A stretch of DNA of 64,000 nucleotides from Agromyces kandeliae (GCF_009674665.1 NZ_WKJD01000009.1:147601-211600); one strand, 5' to 3'; shown: positions 14,508 to 23,686, counted from the first letter of the stretch. Made by a program: numbers and translations. Notes: generated from the sequence alone by a model not told the origin.

Positions 14508-16703
14508 ATGCTCCGATCAGCGCCGATCCACCTCCGCAACGGCGGCACCAGCGTGGTGCTCGACCCAGCCCGTTCGGCGCTGCCCACGATCGTGCACTGG
14601 GGTGCCGACCTCGGCGCCGCCTCGACCGACGACCTCGCCGCGATGGCGCTCGCGGCGTTGCCCCAGCGCGTCTCCGGCGGACTCGACCACCCCGCCCCGC
14701 TCACCGTGATCCCCCAGGAATCCTCGGGCTGGCTCGGCACCCCCGGGCTCGCCGGCCACCGAGGCGGCCGCGTGTTCTCGACGAAGCTGGTCACCGAGGC
14801 CATCGAGGTCGACGGTGCGTCAGCCGAGATCCGAGCGACGGATGCCTCGGCCGGCCTCGCCGCGACGGTCGAGATGCACGTGACCGACGCCGGACTCCTC
14901 CGCCAGCGCATCACGCTCGAGAACCTCGCACCCGAGGCCTACGCGCTCACCGCGCTCACTCCGACCTTCCCCGTCCCGCTCGACGCGGACGAACTCCTCG
15001 ACACGACCGGCAGGCACCTCCGCGAGCGCAGCCCGCAGCGTCACGCCTTCACCATCGGCACGCACCTCCGCGAGAGCCGGCGCGGCCGACCCGGAGCGGA
15101 CGCCAGCCTCCTGCTCGCCGCCGGTCGCACCGGCTTCGGCTTCGAGCGCGGCCTCGTGTTCGCCGTGCACACGGCCTGGAGCGGCAACCACCGCCTGCTC
15201 GCCGAGCGCACGCCGACCGGCGAGGCGTTCCTCGCCGCGGGCGAGTTGCTCGTGCCGGGCGAGATCGAACTCGCCGAGGGCGAGTCCTACACGACGCCGT
15301 GGGCGATCGGCTCGTGGGGCGACGGCCTCAACGAGCTGTCGAAGCGATTCCACGACGAGCTCCGCGCCCGGCCGCAGCATCCGCGCCGCCCCCGCCCGGT
15401 CACGCTCAACACGTGGGAGGCCGTCTACTTCGACCACGACCTCGACACGCTGAGCGCCCTCGCCGACCGGGCGGCGAGGGTCGGCGTCGAGCGGTTCGTG
15501 CTCGACGACGGCTGGTTCCGGGGGCGCCGCGACGACACCGCGGGGCTCGGCGACTGGTGCGTCGACGCCGACGTCTGGCCCGACGGGCTCGGGCCGCTCA
15601 TCGACCGCGTCCGCGGGCTCGGCATGGAGTTCGGCCTCTGGGTCGAGCCCGAGATGGTCAACCTCGACAGCGACCTGGCCCGCGAGCACCCCGACTGGAT
15701 CCTCCGCGGCCGCGACGAGCTCCCCGTGCCCGCGCGGCAGCAGCACGTCCTCGACCTCGCCAACCCCGAGGCATGGCAGTACCTCCTCGATCGGCTCGAC
15801 GCGCTGCTCGCCGAGTACGACATCGCCTACCTCAAGTGGGACCACAACCGCGACCTGCTCGAGGCCGGCGCCGCCGACACCGGCCGCCCGCGCGTGCACG
15901 AGAACGTGCTCGCGCTCTACCGCCTGCTCGCGGCCCTCAAGCGCCGCCACCCGGGGCTCGAGATCGAGTCGTGCGCGTCGGGCGGCGCGCGCGTCGACCT
16001 CGGGATCCTCGAGCACACCGACCGGATCTGGACCTCCGACACGCTCGACCCGATCGAGCGCCTGCAGATCCAGAAGTACACCGGGCTGCTCGTGCCCGCC
16101 GAGATGATGGGCGCGCACCTCACGAGCCCCGACGTCCACTCGACCGGGCGCTCGGTGAGCCTCGGCCTCAGCGCGGGCGTCGCACTGCTCGGGCACCTCG
16201 GCATCGAGTGGAACCTCACCGACCTCGACGACGACGGCCTCGACGCCGTCGCGGCGTGGGTCGCGCACCACACGCGCCACCGCGACCTGATCCACTCCGG
16301 TGCGCTCGTCCACGGCGACACGACGGATGCCGCGACCGACGTCCGCGGCGTGGTCGCGCGCGACGGAGCATCCGCCATCTTCACGTTCACGCAGGTGACC
16401 ACCGGCGTGACCCACCCGCCCGGCCGCTTCACGCTGCCCGGCCTCGACCCCGACCGCCGCTACACCGTGCGCGTCGCCGCCGGCAGCCCGGACGACGGTC
16501 CCGGCCAGTCCCCGCTGCCCTGGGCCGAGCATCCGACCACGCTGACCGGTCGCCAGCTCGGCACCGTGGGCCTCCAGGCCCCGGTGCTCTTCCCCGCGCA
16601 GCTCGTGCTGCTCGAACTCACCCCGCCCGACCGCACCGACCCGACACCCGCACCGCACGGACCGACCGAACCGACCACCTCGCGCAAGGAGGCGCTGACA
16701 TGA
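14508..16703 (+). CDS. Alpha-galactosidase, GH36
   Basis: 731 aa; releases terminal alpha-galactose from melibiose and raffinose-type sugars. The N-terminal beta-supersandwich (about 1-280) is followed by the TIM barrel, with VLDDGWFRGRRDD, the nucleophile Asp445 in YLKWDHNRD, ESCASGGARVD, and the acid/base Asp512 in WTSDTLDPIER. It has no signal peptide, so it is cytoplasmic and acts on imported oligosaccharide. The first gene of the operon, its stop overlaps the binding-protein start as ATGA. There is no Shine-Dalgarno; the start coincides with the predicted transcription start. Confidence 0.96.
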   Translation: MLRSAPIHLRNGGTSVVLDPARSALPTIVHWGADLGAASTDDLAAMALAALPQRVSGGLDHPAPLTVIPQESSGWLGTPGLAGHRGGRVFSTKLVTEAIEVDGASAEIRATDASAGLAATVEMHVTDAGLLRQRITLENLAPEAYALTALTPTFPVPLDADELLDTTGRHLRERSPQRHAFTIGTHLRESRRGRPGADASLLLAAGRTGFGFERGLVFAVHTAWSGNHRLLAERTPTGEAFLAAGELLVPGEIELAEGESYTTPWAIGSWGDGLNELSKRFHDELRARPQHPRRPRPVTLNTWEAVYFDHDLDTLSALADRAARVGVERFVLDDGWFRGRRDDTAGLGDWCVDADVWPDGLGPLIDRVRGLGMEFGLWVEPEMVNLDSDLAREHPDWILRGRDELPVPARQQHVLDLANPEAWQYLLDRLDALLAEYDIAYLKWDHNRDLLEAGAADTGRPRVHENVLALYRLLAALKRRHPGLEIESCASGGARVDLGILEHTDRIWTSDTLDPIERLQIQKYTGLLVPAEMMGAHLTSPDVHSTGRSVSLGLSAGVALLGHLGIEWNLTDLDDDGLDAVAAWVAHHTRHRDLIHSGALVHGDTTDAATDVRGVVARDGASAIFTFTQVTTGVTHPPGRFTLPGLDPDRRYTVRVAAGSPDDGPGQSPLPWAEHPTTLTGRQLGTVGLQAPVLFPAQLVLLELTPPDRTDPTPAPHGPTEPTTSRKEALT

Positions 16704-18025
16704 CCGACCACCCCACCCGCCGGCAGCCGCATCGGAGACGACGCCCACGCCGACGCGCAGCGCTCGCCGCGGCATCCGTCGTCGCGACCGTCGCCGTGAG
16801 CCTCGGGCTCGTCGGATGCGCGAGCCCCGGCGACGACCGCGTGAAGCTCGACTTCTTCCAGTTCAAGGGCGAGGCCCTCGAGGACTTCGAGCAGATCATC
16901 GCCGACTTCGAGGCCGAGAACCCCGACATCGACGTCGTGCAGAACCAGGTCGCCGACGCCGACACGCTGATCCGCACCCTGCTCGTGAAGGACCGCACCC
17001 CCGACGTCATCACCCTCAACGCGAACGGCAACTTCGGCCGACTCGCGCAGGCGGGCGTGTTCCACGACTTCACCGGCGACCCGTTGCTCGACACGATCAA
17101 CCCGGCGGTGCAGCAGATCCTCGCCGACCTCGGCACGTACGACGACGAGGTGAACGGGCTCGGCTACGTGAACAACGCCAACGGCATCATCTACAACCGC
17201 GACATCTTCGAGGAGCAGGGCCTCGAGGTGCCCGAGACGTTCGACGAGCTCATCGCGGTGTGCGACCAGCTGCAGGACGCCGGCATCACGCCGTTCTACG
17301 GCACGCTCGCCGACTCGTGGACCGTGCTGCCGTCGTGGAACGCGCTCGGCGCGTACCCCGCGCAGGGCGGGTTCTTCGACGAGATGCGCGCCGAGGGCGA
17401 GGACGTCGGTCCCGACTCGCCGGTGTCGTTCGAGAAGGACTTCCCGACCGCGATGGAGCAGCAGGCCGAGCTCTACTCCTACGCCCAGGAGGGATACCGC
17501 GGCCGCACGTACGACGACGGCAACGCCGCGTTCGCGAACGGCGATGCGGCGATGCTCATGCAGGGCATCTGGGCCGTCAACCCGATCCAGGGGATCAACC
17601 CCGACGTGAACCTCGGCATCTTCCCGTACCCGGGCACCGACGACCCCGACGACCGCCTTCTCGTCTCCGGCGTCGACGTCGTCGTGACGATGGGCAAGGA
17701 CGGACCGCACCAGGCGGAGGCCCAACGCTTCATCGACTACCTCTTCCGGCCCGACGTCATCGAGGCGTTCGCGGCATCGCAGAACATGGTCCCCTCCGTC
17801 GAGGGCGCCGAGCTCAGCGACTCCGCCGCGATCCAGTCGGTCGCGCCGTGGTTCGAGGACGGCCGCATCACGGGCTTCATCGACCACCAGGTCCCGCCCG
17901 GCATCCCGCTCGATGCCACGGTGCAGGAGGCCCTCTTCACCGGCGACCCGCAGTCCGCGCTCGCCACCCTCGACCGCGAGTGGGCGAAGGTCGCCGCTCG
18001 CACGATCCCCGTGACGGGAGAGTGA
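16700..18025 (+). CDS. Alpha-galactoside ABC transporter binding lipoprotein
   Basis: 441 aa, solute-binding family 1. A strongly arginine-rich N-terminus is followed by a hydrophobic core and lipobox ending GLVGC (Cys40). The mature part has LGYVNNANGIIYNRDIFEEQ, the usual domain-1 signature of MsmE/raffinose-type binding proteins. The ATG at 16700 overlaps the alpha-galactosidase stop, with AAGGAGG about 8 nt upstream. Co-transcription with alpha-galactosidase, two permeases and alpha-glucosidase suggests raffinose, stachyose, melibiose or a similar alpha-galactoside as ligand. The ATPase is not in the window and is probably the shared MsiK-like ATPase usual in actinobacteria. Confidence 0.92.
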   Translation: MTDHPTRRQPHRRRRPRRRAALAAASVVATVAVSLGLVGCASPGDDRVKLDFFQFKGEALEDFEQIIADFEAENPDIDVVQNQVADADTLIRTLLVKDRTPDVITLNANGNFGRLAQAGVFHDFTGDPLLDTINPAVQQILADLGTYDDEVNGLGYVNNANGIIYNRDIFEEQGLEVPETFDELIAVCDQLQDAGITPFYGTLADSWTVLPSWNALGAYPAQGGFFDEMRAEGEDVGPDSPVSFEKDFPTAMEQQAELYSYAQEGYRGRTYDDGNAAFANGDAAMLMQGIWAVNPIQGINPDVNLGIFPYPGTDDPDDRLLVSGVDVVVTMGKDGPHQAEAQRFIDYLFRPDVIEAFAASQNMVPSVEGAELSDSAAIQSVAPWFEDGRITGFIDHQVPPGIPLDATVQEALFTGDPQSALATLDREWAKVAARTIPVTGE

Positions 18026-18027
18026 CC

Positions 18028-18966
18028 ATGTCCACGCTGACCCAAGCGGTGCGCACGTCCTCGACGGGCGGCACCAAGCGACGGCGGGCCACGCGCACGC
18101 GCGTCGAGACCCGCCGCGCGATGCCCGCGTTCTACTGGATGGTGTGGCCCGCCGTGATCGCGTTCGCCGCGTTCCACACCCTGCCGGTGCTGATCGGGAT
18201 CTTCTTCAGCTTCACGAACTACGCGGGCTACGGCGCGTGGAACTTCGTGGGCCTGTCGAACTACGCCAACCTGTTCCGCGACGACCGCGTGCTCGCGGCG
18301 TACGGGTTCTCGTTCCTGTTCGCGATCGTCGCGACGATCCTCACGAACGTGATCTCGCTCGCGATCGCGCTCGGCTTGAACTCGAAGATCATCGGGCGGA
18401 ACTTCTTCCGCGGCGTGTACTTCGTGCCCTACGTGCTCGCGATCCTGGTGATCGGCTACGTGTTCCAGTTCTTCTTCTCGAACTCGCTGCCGAAGATCCT
18501 CTCGGGCATCCCGCTGTTCCGCGACAACATCCTCACGAGCCCCGACTGGGCCTGGACCGCGATCGTCGTGCTCGCCGTGTGGCAGGCCTGCGCGTTCGCG
18601 ATCATCATCTACCTCTCGGGGCTCCAGACCATCCCCGGCGAGCTCTACGAGGCCGCGTCGCTCGACGGCGCGGGCGCATGGCGCCAGTTCCGGTCGATCA
18701 CGTTCCCGCTCATCGGGGCGTTCTTCACGATCAACGTCGTGCTGAGCCTCAAGGGCTTCCTCCAGGTGTTCGACCCGATCGTCTCGCTCACCAACGGCGG
18801 GCCGGGCACGTCCACCGAGTCGGTGACGCTGCTCATCTTCCGGGGCGGCTTCTCGGGCGGCGAGTTCGCCTACCAGACGGCGAACGCGGTGATCTTCTTC
18901 ATCGTGATCACGGTCGTCTCGCTCTTCCAATTCCGGGTCCTTCAGCGCAGAGAGGCCGATTTCTGA
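18028..18966 (+). CDS. Sugar ABC transporter permease 1 (MalF type)
   Basis: 312 aa with six predicted membrane segments after a basic N-terminus, from FYWMVWPAVIAFAAFHTLPV to ANAVIFFIVITVVSLFQF. The EAA loop is ELYEAASLDGAGAWRQFRSI. It starts 2 bp after the binding-protein stop, and its own stop overlaps the next permease start (TGATG). It forms the heterodimeric channel with the following permease. Confidence 0.94.
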   Translation: MSTLTQAVRTSSTGGTKRRRATRTRVETRRAMPAFYWMVWPAVIAFAAFHTLPVLIGIFFSFTNYAGYGAWNFVGLSNYANLFRDDRVLAAYGFSFLFAIVATILTNVISLAIALGLNSKIIGRNFFRGVYFVPYVLAILVIGYVFQFFFSNSLPKILSGIPLFRDNILTSPDWAWTAIVVLAVWQACAFAIIIYLSGLQTIPGELYEAASLDGAGAWRQFRSITFPLIGAFFTINVVLSLKGFLQVFDPIVSLTNGGPGTSTESVTLLIFRGGFSGGEFAYQTANAVIFFIVITVVSLFQFRVLQRREADF

Positions 18967-19901
18967 TGACCACCGCAACCACCACGCTCGCCCAGGCCGA
19001 GGAGGCCCTGCCCACGGGCAGCACCGACGCCGTCGGCGGCGGGCGTCGCCCCCGGCGACGTCGCGCCGGCGAGGACGACGACACGCGCCGCATCAACTGG
19101 TGGGCCACCGCGCTCATCGCGGTCTGCTCGCTCACCGTGCTCGTCCCGCTCTACCTCGCGGTCGTCGTGGCCCTGAAGACACCCGACCAGCTGGTGTCGG
19201 GCACGGGCTTCGAGTGGCCGAACCCGGTGAACTGGGGCAACTTCGCGGAGGCGTGGGAGCGCACGAGCTTCCCGCAGGCGCTCGCGAACACCGCGCTCAT
19301 CACGGTCGGCTCGGTCGTGTTCACGTTGCTGACGAGCTCGATCGTCGCGTACGCACTGGCCCGCAACATCCATCGGCCCTTCTTCAAGGGCGTGTTCTTC
19401 TACCTGCTCGCCGCGCTGTTCATTCCGTTCCCGATCATCATGCTTCCGCTCGTGAAGCAGACCGCGATCCTCGGCCTCGACAACCAGGCCGGCATGATCG
19501 TGCTCTACACGATCTACGGGCTCTCGCTGAACGTCTTCATCTACACCGCCTACATCCGCTCGATCCCGATCGAGCTCGAGGAGGCGGCGCGCGTCGACGG
19601 CGCCTCGACGTGGCGGGTGTTCTGGCAGGTGATCTTCCCGCTGCTGACGCCCATGAACGCGACGGTCGGCATCCTCACGTGCGTCTGGGCGTGGAACGAC
19701 TTCATCATGCCGCTGGTCGTGCTGACCGACCCCGCCGCGCGGACGCTGCCGCTCGCGCAGTACGTGTTCCAGGGGCAGTTCAACACCGACTACACGGTGG
19801 CATTCGCGTCGTACCTCATGGCGATGGCGCCGCTGCTGATCGTGTACGTCTTCAGCCAGCGTTGGGTGATCTCGGGCGTGACCCGAGGCTCCATCAAGTA
19901 A
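18966..19901 (+). CDS. Sugar ABC transporter permease 2 (MalG type)
   Basis: 311 aa. A 45-residue arginine-rich cytoplasmic extension precedes the first membrane segment (TALIAVCSLTVLVPLYLAVV). The EAA loop is ELEEAARVDGASTWRVFWQV, followed by the MalG-typical WAWNDFIMPLVVL. The start overlaps the upstream permease stop by one base. A large hairpin follows its stop. Confidence 0.94.
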   Translation: MTTATTTLAQAEEALPTGSTDAVGGGRRPRRRRAGEDDDTRRINWWATALIAVCSLTVLVPLYLAVVVALKTPDQLVSGTGFEWPNPVNWGNFAEAWERTSFPQALANTALITVGSVVFTLLTSSIVAYALARNIHRPFFKGVFFYLLAALFIPFPIIMLPLVKQTAILGLDNQAGMIVLYTIYGLSLNVFIYTAYIRSIPIELEEAARVDGASTWRVFWQVIFPLLTPMNATVGILTCVWAWNDFIMPLVVLTDPAARTLPLAQYVFQGQFNTDYTVAFASYLMAMAPLLIVYVFSQRWVISGVTRGSIK

Positions 19902-19907
19902 CCTGCG

Positions 19908-19957
19908 CGGATGCCGCGGGGCGGGCCTCTCGTGCAGGCCCCGCCCCGCGGCATCCG
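19908..19957 (+). other. Intercistronic hairpin containing GGATGCC/GGCATCC
   Basis: About 21 bp of near-perfect stem (CGGATGCCGCGGGGCGGGCCT against its complement, with one bulged base) closes a 7-nt loop. It lies between the second permease and the alpha-glucosidase. It could attenuate transcription or protect mRNA; no T-run follows. Confidence 0.7.
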
Positions 19958-19985
19958 TTCGACCGCATCGAAAGGAACCATCCCG

Positions 19986-21788
19986 ATGACCGACGCCCGC
20001 CCGTCGGGGCTCGACGCGCACGCCGCGCTCGCCGCGCACGCCACGACCTCCTCGCTCGCCGACGCCACCGTGCTCGCCGCCGACCCCGACTGGTGGCGCC
20101 AGGCCGCCGTCTACCAGATCTACCCGCGCAGCTTCGCCGACGCGAACGGCGACGGCATCGGCGACCTCCGCGGGATCACGTCGCGCATCCCCTACCTCAT
20201 CGAGCTCGGCGTCGACGCGGTATGGCTCTCGCCGTTCTACCCGTCGGCGCTGGCCGACGGCGGGTACGACGTCGACGACTACCGCGACGTCGACCCCAGG
20301 ATCGGCACGCTCGCCGAGTTCGACGAGATGATCGCGGCACTGCACGCGGCGGGCATCCGCCTCATCGCCGACATCGTGCCGAACCACTCGTCGAACCGGC
20401 ACGAGTGGTTCCGCGAGGCGCTCGCGTCGCCGCGCGGCTCGGCGGCGCGCGAGCGCTACCTCTTCCGCGACGGCGAGGGCCCCGACGGCACGGAGCCGCC
20501 GAGCGACTGGCAGTCGATCTTCGGCGGCTCGGCGTGGGAGCCCGTCGGCGACGGGCAGTTCTACCTGCACCTGTTCGCGCCCGAGCAACCCGACCTCAAC
20601 TGGGCGAACCGCGAGGTGCGCGACGACTTCCTGCGCACCCTGCGCTTCTGGTCGGACCGGGGCGTCGACGGCTTCCGCGTGGACGTCGCGCACGCCCTCG
20701 CGAAGGACCTCACCTACCCGCTCCGCTCGCACGCCGAGCTCGAGGCGACGAAGCTCGCGACCGACGGCTCGCACCCGCTCTGGGATCGCGAGGAACTCGA
20801 CGAGATCTACGCCGAGTGGCGCGCGGTGTTCGACGAGTACGACCCGCCGCGCATCGCGGTCGCCGAGGCATGGGTCGAGCCCACCCGCCGGCACCGCTAC
20901 GCGGCGCCGACGAGCCTCGGACAGGCGTTCAACTTCGACCTGCTGCGGGCGAACTTCGACGCCGCCGAGTTCCACGACATCGTCGACCGGAACATGGTCT
21001 TCTCCGCCGAGACGGGCTCGTCGAACACGTGGGTGTTCTCCAACCACGACGTCGTGCGGCATGCGACGCGGTACGGGCTGCCCGCCGACCCCGACGGTGA
21101 CGGTTCGGTCGGCAGGGAGTGGCTGCTGCGCGGCGGATCGCCGGCGGAGGTCGATGCGGCCCTCGGCCTGCGGCGAGCGCGCGCCGCGACGCTGTTCCTG
21201 CTGGCCCTGCCCGGCAGCGCCTACCTCTACCAGGGCGAGGAACTCGGGCTGCCCGAGGTCGGCGAGATCGCTCCGGACGACCGACAGGACCCGTCCTTCT
21301 TCCGCAACGCCGGCGTCGAGGTCGGGCGTGACGGATGCCGCGTGCCGCTGCCCTGGATCGCCGACGCGCCGTCGTTCGGCTTCGGGCCGGCCGGGTCGGA
21401 CGCCTCGCACCTGCCGCAGCCGTCGTGGTTCGCGTCGTACGCGGTCTCCTCGCAGGAGGCGGACCCCTCGTCGACGCTCTCGATGTACCGCCGGGCGCTC
21501 GCGCTTCGGCACGAGCTGCAGGGTGCCGAGAAGCTCGCGTGGATCTCGCTCGACGCGGGCGCCGACGCGGACGACGCCGCCTCCGCGGGGGCGGCCGGCA
21601 CGGCCTCCGCGGCCGACGTGCTCGCCTTCCAGCGCCCGACCGGATGGACCGTGGTGACGAACTTCGGCACGACGCCGTTCGCGCTGCCCGCGGAACTCGC
21701 CGGCCTCGAGGTGCTCCTCTCGAGCGCCCCTCGCCCCGCCGGCGCCCCGTCCGTCGTCCCCGCCGAGGCCACCCTCTGGCTCCGCTGA
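19986..21788 (+). CDS. Alpha-glucosidase / oligo-1,6-glucosidase, GH13
   Basis: 600 aa, cytoplasmic GH13. The conserved regions are DIVPNHSS, the nucleophile Asp233 in GFRVDVAHA, the acid/base Glu294 in VAEAW, and Asp355 in VFSNHDVVR. QIYPRSFADANGDGIGDLRG is typical of the alpha-glucosidase/oligo-1,6-glucosidase subfamilies. A disordered alanine- and aspartate-rich insert lies near residues 520-545. The ATG at 19986 has AAAGGAA upstream. As last gene of the locus it would cleave the glucosyl part of sugars left after alpha-galactosidase (sucrose, maltose or isomaltose type); the exact specificity is not certain. Confidence 0.93.
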   Translation: MTDARPSGLDAHAALAAHATTSSLADATVLAADPDWWRQAAVYQIYPRSFADANGDGIGDLRGITSRIPYLIELGVDAVWLSPFYPSALADGGYDVDDYRDVDPRIGTLAEFDEMIAALHAAGIRLIADIVPNHSSNRHEWFREALASPRGSAARERYLFRDGEGPDGTEPPSDWQSIFGGSAWEPVGDGQFYLHLFAPEQPDLNWANREVRDDFLRTLRFWSDRGVDGFRVDVAHALAKDLTYPLRSHAELEATKLATDGSHPLWDREELDEIYAEWRAVFDEYDPPRIAVAEAWVEPTRRHRYAAPTSLGQAFNFDLLRANFDAAEFHDIVDRNMVFSAETGSSNTWVFSNHDVVRHATRYGLPADPDGDGSVGREWLLRGGSPAEVDAALGLRRARAATLFLLALPGSAYLYQGEELGLPEVGEIAPDDRQDPSFFRNAGVEVGRDGCRVPLPWIADAPSFGFGPAGSDASHLPQPSWFASYAVSSQEADPSSTLSMYRRALALRHELQGAEKLAWISLDAGADADDAASAGAAGTASAADVLAFQRPTGWTVVTNFGTTPFALPAELAGLEVLLSSAPRPAGAPSVVPAEATLWLR

Positions 21789-21803
21789 CCCGCGGGGCGC
21801 GCG

Positions 21804-21857
21804 CCCCGCGCCTCGCGCCCCGCGCCTCGCGCCCCGCGCCTCGCGCCTCGCGCCCCG
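21804..21857. repeat. 14-bp GC-only tandem repeat
   Basis: The unit CCCCGCGCCTCGCG occurs three times head to tail (21804-21845), plus partial units, just after the alpha-glucosidase stop. Likely slippage-prone; no function seen. Confidence 0.7.
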
Positions 21858-21875
21858 CACACCGTTCGCGCACGA

Positions 21876-21937
21876 TTTCTGGGGTGGAGTACGCATTGGC
21901 CTCGCACTCCACCCCACAAATCGCACTCCATTGCGAG
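21876..21937. repeat. Dispersed ~62-bp inverted repeat, copy B
   Basis: Perfect stem TGGGGTGGAGT / ACTCCACCCCA around a 15-nt loop, with the tail AATCGCACTCCATTGCGAG. It lies 7 bp from the 3' end of the DUF559-like gene. Confidence 0.8.
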
Positions 21938-21944
21938 CCACGGC

Positions 21945-22907
21945 CTACACGACGATGAGGCGCACCGGCTTCCGCACGATCGGGAGCCCCGCCGCGACCA
22001 GTCGATCGCGGATCGGGGCGCGCCGCCACATGTCGCTCCAGTCCCACCGCACGAAGCCGACGACCGATGCGCGAATGGCGTCCTCGCGCGCCTTCTCGGC
22101 GAGCACCGCGGCGACCGCCGTGCCGGCATCGCCGCTCAGGTACTTGCCACGCCCGTCGGCTTCCCCCACGATTCCGTGGTCGGGCCACCAGAAATCGAGG
22201 TACGCGTCGCGATCGAGGTCGGCCAGGCGCATCCGGTGCTGGAGCACGGGGTCCGGAAGGCCGCACTCCTCGACGACGAGCCGGCTCATCGTCTCGAGCG
22301 GACTGTCGGCGTCGGTCGTCGCACGCGACAGCACTTCTCCCACTCGCCGGCTCCCGTGGTACGGGAGGAGTCGTTCGTGCTCCGCCCGGAGCGCCGCGAG
22401 CGTGATGAGCGGCGGCGGTGCGGCGGCCGACCGCGACACGTGCAGCGCGGCATCCGTCGCCACCAGCGCCGCTGCGAGCGAAGCGTGACGCGCCAACTGG
22501 ATGAGACTGAACTCGATCGATGTGGCCGTCAGCCCGTCGCTCGGAACGGTCTGGATCTCGGCGGTGCGCGCGACCCTGACGATGTCGCCGCGGCGACTTC
22601 CATGCTCGTCCCGCGACATGACGTGGACGACGCACGGCCAGGCGCCCACGATGGGCAGGCCCGCGAGTGCGACCGCCGCGTACGAGGTGAAGACCGGCGC
22701 GGCGAGCGAGATGCCCGCGGCTCGGACGAGGTCGCGATAGCGTGCCGCGTCGCGTTCGGGCCCGGATGCCGCCACCTCGCCCTCCACCTCACGGAACACG
22801 CCGACCCGGACGCGACTGAGTCGCCCCGCCTCTGCAGCGGCGTACAGTTCGGCCTCGCGACCGGCCGCGCGCGCGTCGCGCGCCAGCACGAACCCGTGCG
22901 CGGTCAT
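21945..22907 (-). CDS. AbiEi-antitoxin-like / DUF559 (PD-(D/E)XK nuclease-like) protein
   Basis: 320 aa. The N-terminal 50 residues ([18 protein letters not shown]) look like the winged-helix head of AbiEi-type antitoxins. The C-terminal region has [20 protein letters not shown], which matches DUF559/Vsr-like endonuclease folds with an acidic D...ExD...K pattern. The ATG at 22907 lacks a clear ribosome site, so the start could differ. No partner toxin gene is adjacent. The gene is bracketed by two copies (B and C) of the dispersed inverted repeat. Homologues are common and scattered in actinobacteria; nuclease activity is untested here. Confidence 0.6.
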   Translation of the reverse strand: MTAHGFVLARDARAAGREAELYAAAEAGRLSRVRVGVFREVEGEVAASGPERDAARYRDLVRAAGISLAAPVFTSYAAVALAGLPIVGAWPCVVHVMSRDEHGSRRGDIVRVARTAEIQTVPSDGLTATSIEFSLIQLARHASLAAALVATDAALHVSRSAAAPPPLITLAALRAEHERLLPYHGSRRVGEVLSRATTDADSPLETMSRLVVEECGLPDPVLQHRMRLADLDRDAYLDFWWPDHGIVGEADGRGKYLSGDAGTAVAAVLAEKAREDAIRASVVGFVRWDWSDMWRRAPIRDRLVAAGLPIVRKPVRLIVV

Positions 22908-23083
22908 CGGAAACGTCTCGGCCACGCACCGATCGTGAACCGTCCGCGGCAGATGGCGCCGGGGCGGTGTCCGGGGTGGGATCGCGCGGCGCACCATCCA
23001 CGTGTGCAGGCCGAGTCCCCCGCCGCCTCCCGGGCCCCACCCGGGCACGGGACCTGCCTGCGGTGGCGCGCATCGGAGTGCAG

Positions 23084-23142
23084 CTTCTCGGTTCGAGTGC
23101 GATTCGAAACGGACCTCGAACCCAGAATCCGCACTCCAACGG
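23084..23142. repeat. Dispersed ~60-bp inverted repeat, copy C
   Basis: Stem TTCTcGGTTCGAG ... CTCGAACCcAGAA, with the shared tail AATCCGCACTCCA. It lies upstream of the yajQ -10 and on the far side of the DUF559-like gene from copy B. Confidence 0.72.
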
Positions 23143-23158
23143 CCCAGCACCCCCTCGC

Positions 23159-23164
23159 TAGACT
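23159..23164 (+). promoter_or_regulatory. Leaderless -10 TAGACT of YajQ gene
   Basis: TAGACT ends 7 nt before the ATG at 23172. No ribosome-binding site is present. Confidence 0.65.
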
Positions 23165-23171
23165 GACGCGC

Positions 23172-23660
23172 ATGGCTGATTCGACGTTCGACATCGTGAG
23201 CAAGGTCGACAAGATGGAGGCGGAGAACGCCGTCAACCAGGCCCGCAAGGAGGTCGAGCAGCGCTACGACTTCAAGGGCGTGGGGGCGTCGGTCGAGTGG
23301 TCGGGCGAGAAGATCCTGCTGAAGGCCTCGACCGACGAGCGCGTGAAGGCCGTGCTCGACGTGGTGCAGTCGAAGTTCATCAAGCGCGGCATCTCGCTGA
23401 AGTCGCTCGACTCGGGTGAGCCCTACCCGTCGGGCAAGGAGTTCCGCATCGAGATCGGCCTGAAGAACGGCATCGACCAGGAGCACGCGAAGAAGATCAA
23501 CAAGCTGATCCGCGACGAGGCGCCCAAGTCGGTCAAGTCGCAGATCCAGGGCGACGAGCTGCGCGTCTCGTCGAAGAGCCGCGACGACCTGCAGGAGACC
23601 ATCCGCGTGCTGAAGGCCGCCGACCTCGACGTCGACCTCCAGTTCGTCAACTTCCGCTGA
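23172..23660 (+). CDS. YajQ-family nucleotide-binding protein
   Basis: 162 aa, full length for the family. It starts [20 protein letters not shown] and has [14 protein letters not shown] and the C-terminal [20 protein letters not shown], all hallmark YajQ segments (two ferredoxin-like domains). Some homologues bind cyclic di-GMP; others bind RNA or tRNA. It is monocistronic here and probably leaderless. Confidence 0.95.
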   Translation: MADSTFDIVSKVDKMEAENAVNQARKEVEQRYDFKGVGASVEWSGEKILLKASTDERVKAVLDVVQSKFIKRGISLKSLDSGEPYPSGKEFRIEIGLKNGIDQEHAKKINKLIRDEAPKSVKSQIQGDELRVSSKSRDDLQETIRVLKAADLDVDLQFVNFR

Positions 23661-23686
23661 CGCGCGACGCGCAGACGCACTGACGC

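Noticed and set aside
12071..14914. Long minus-strand frame spanning the LacI, ROK and alpha-galactosidase starts
   Set aside because: It is out of frame with the real ROK gene and antisense to the others.
18942..21941. Minus-strand open frame of about 1000 codons over the permease and alpha-glucosidase genes
   Set aside because: It is antisense to three clear genes and has no recognisable domain.
21945..22907. AbiE toxin-antitoxin system
   Set aside because: Only an AbiEi-like head is present. No AbiEii nucleotidyltransferase gene is adjacent, so no complete system can be claimed.
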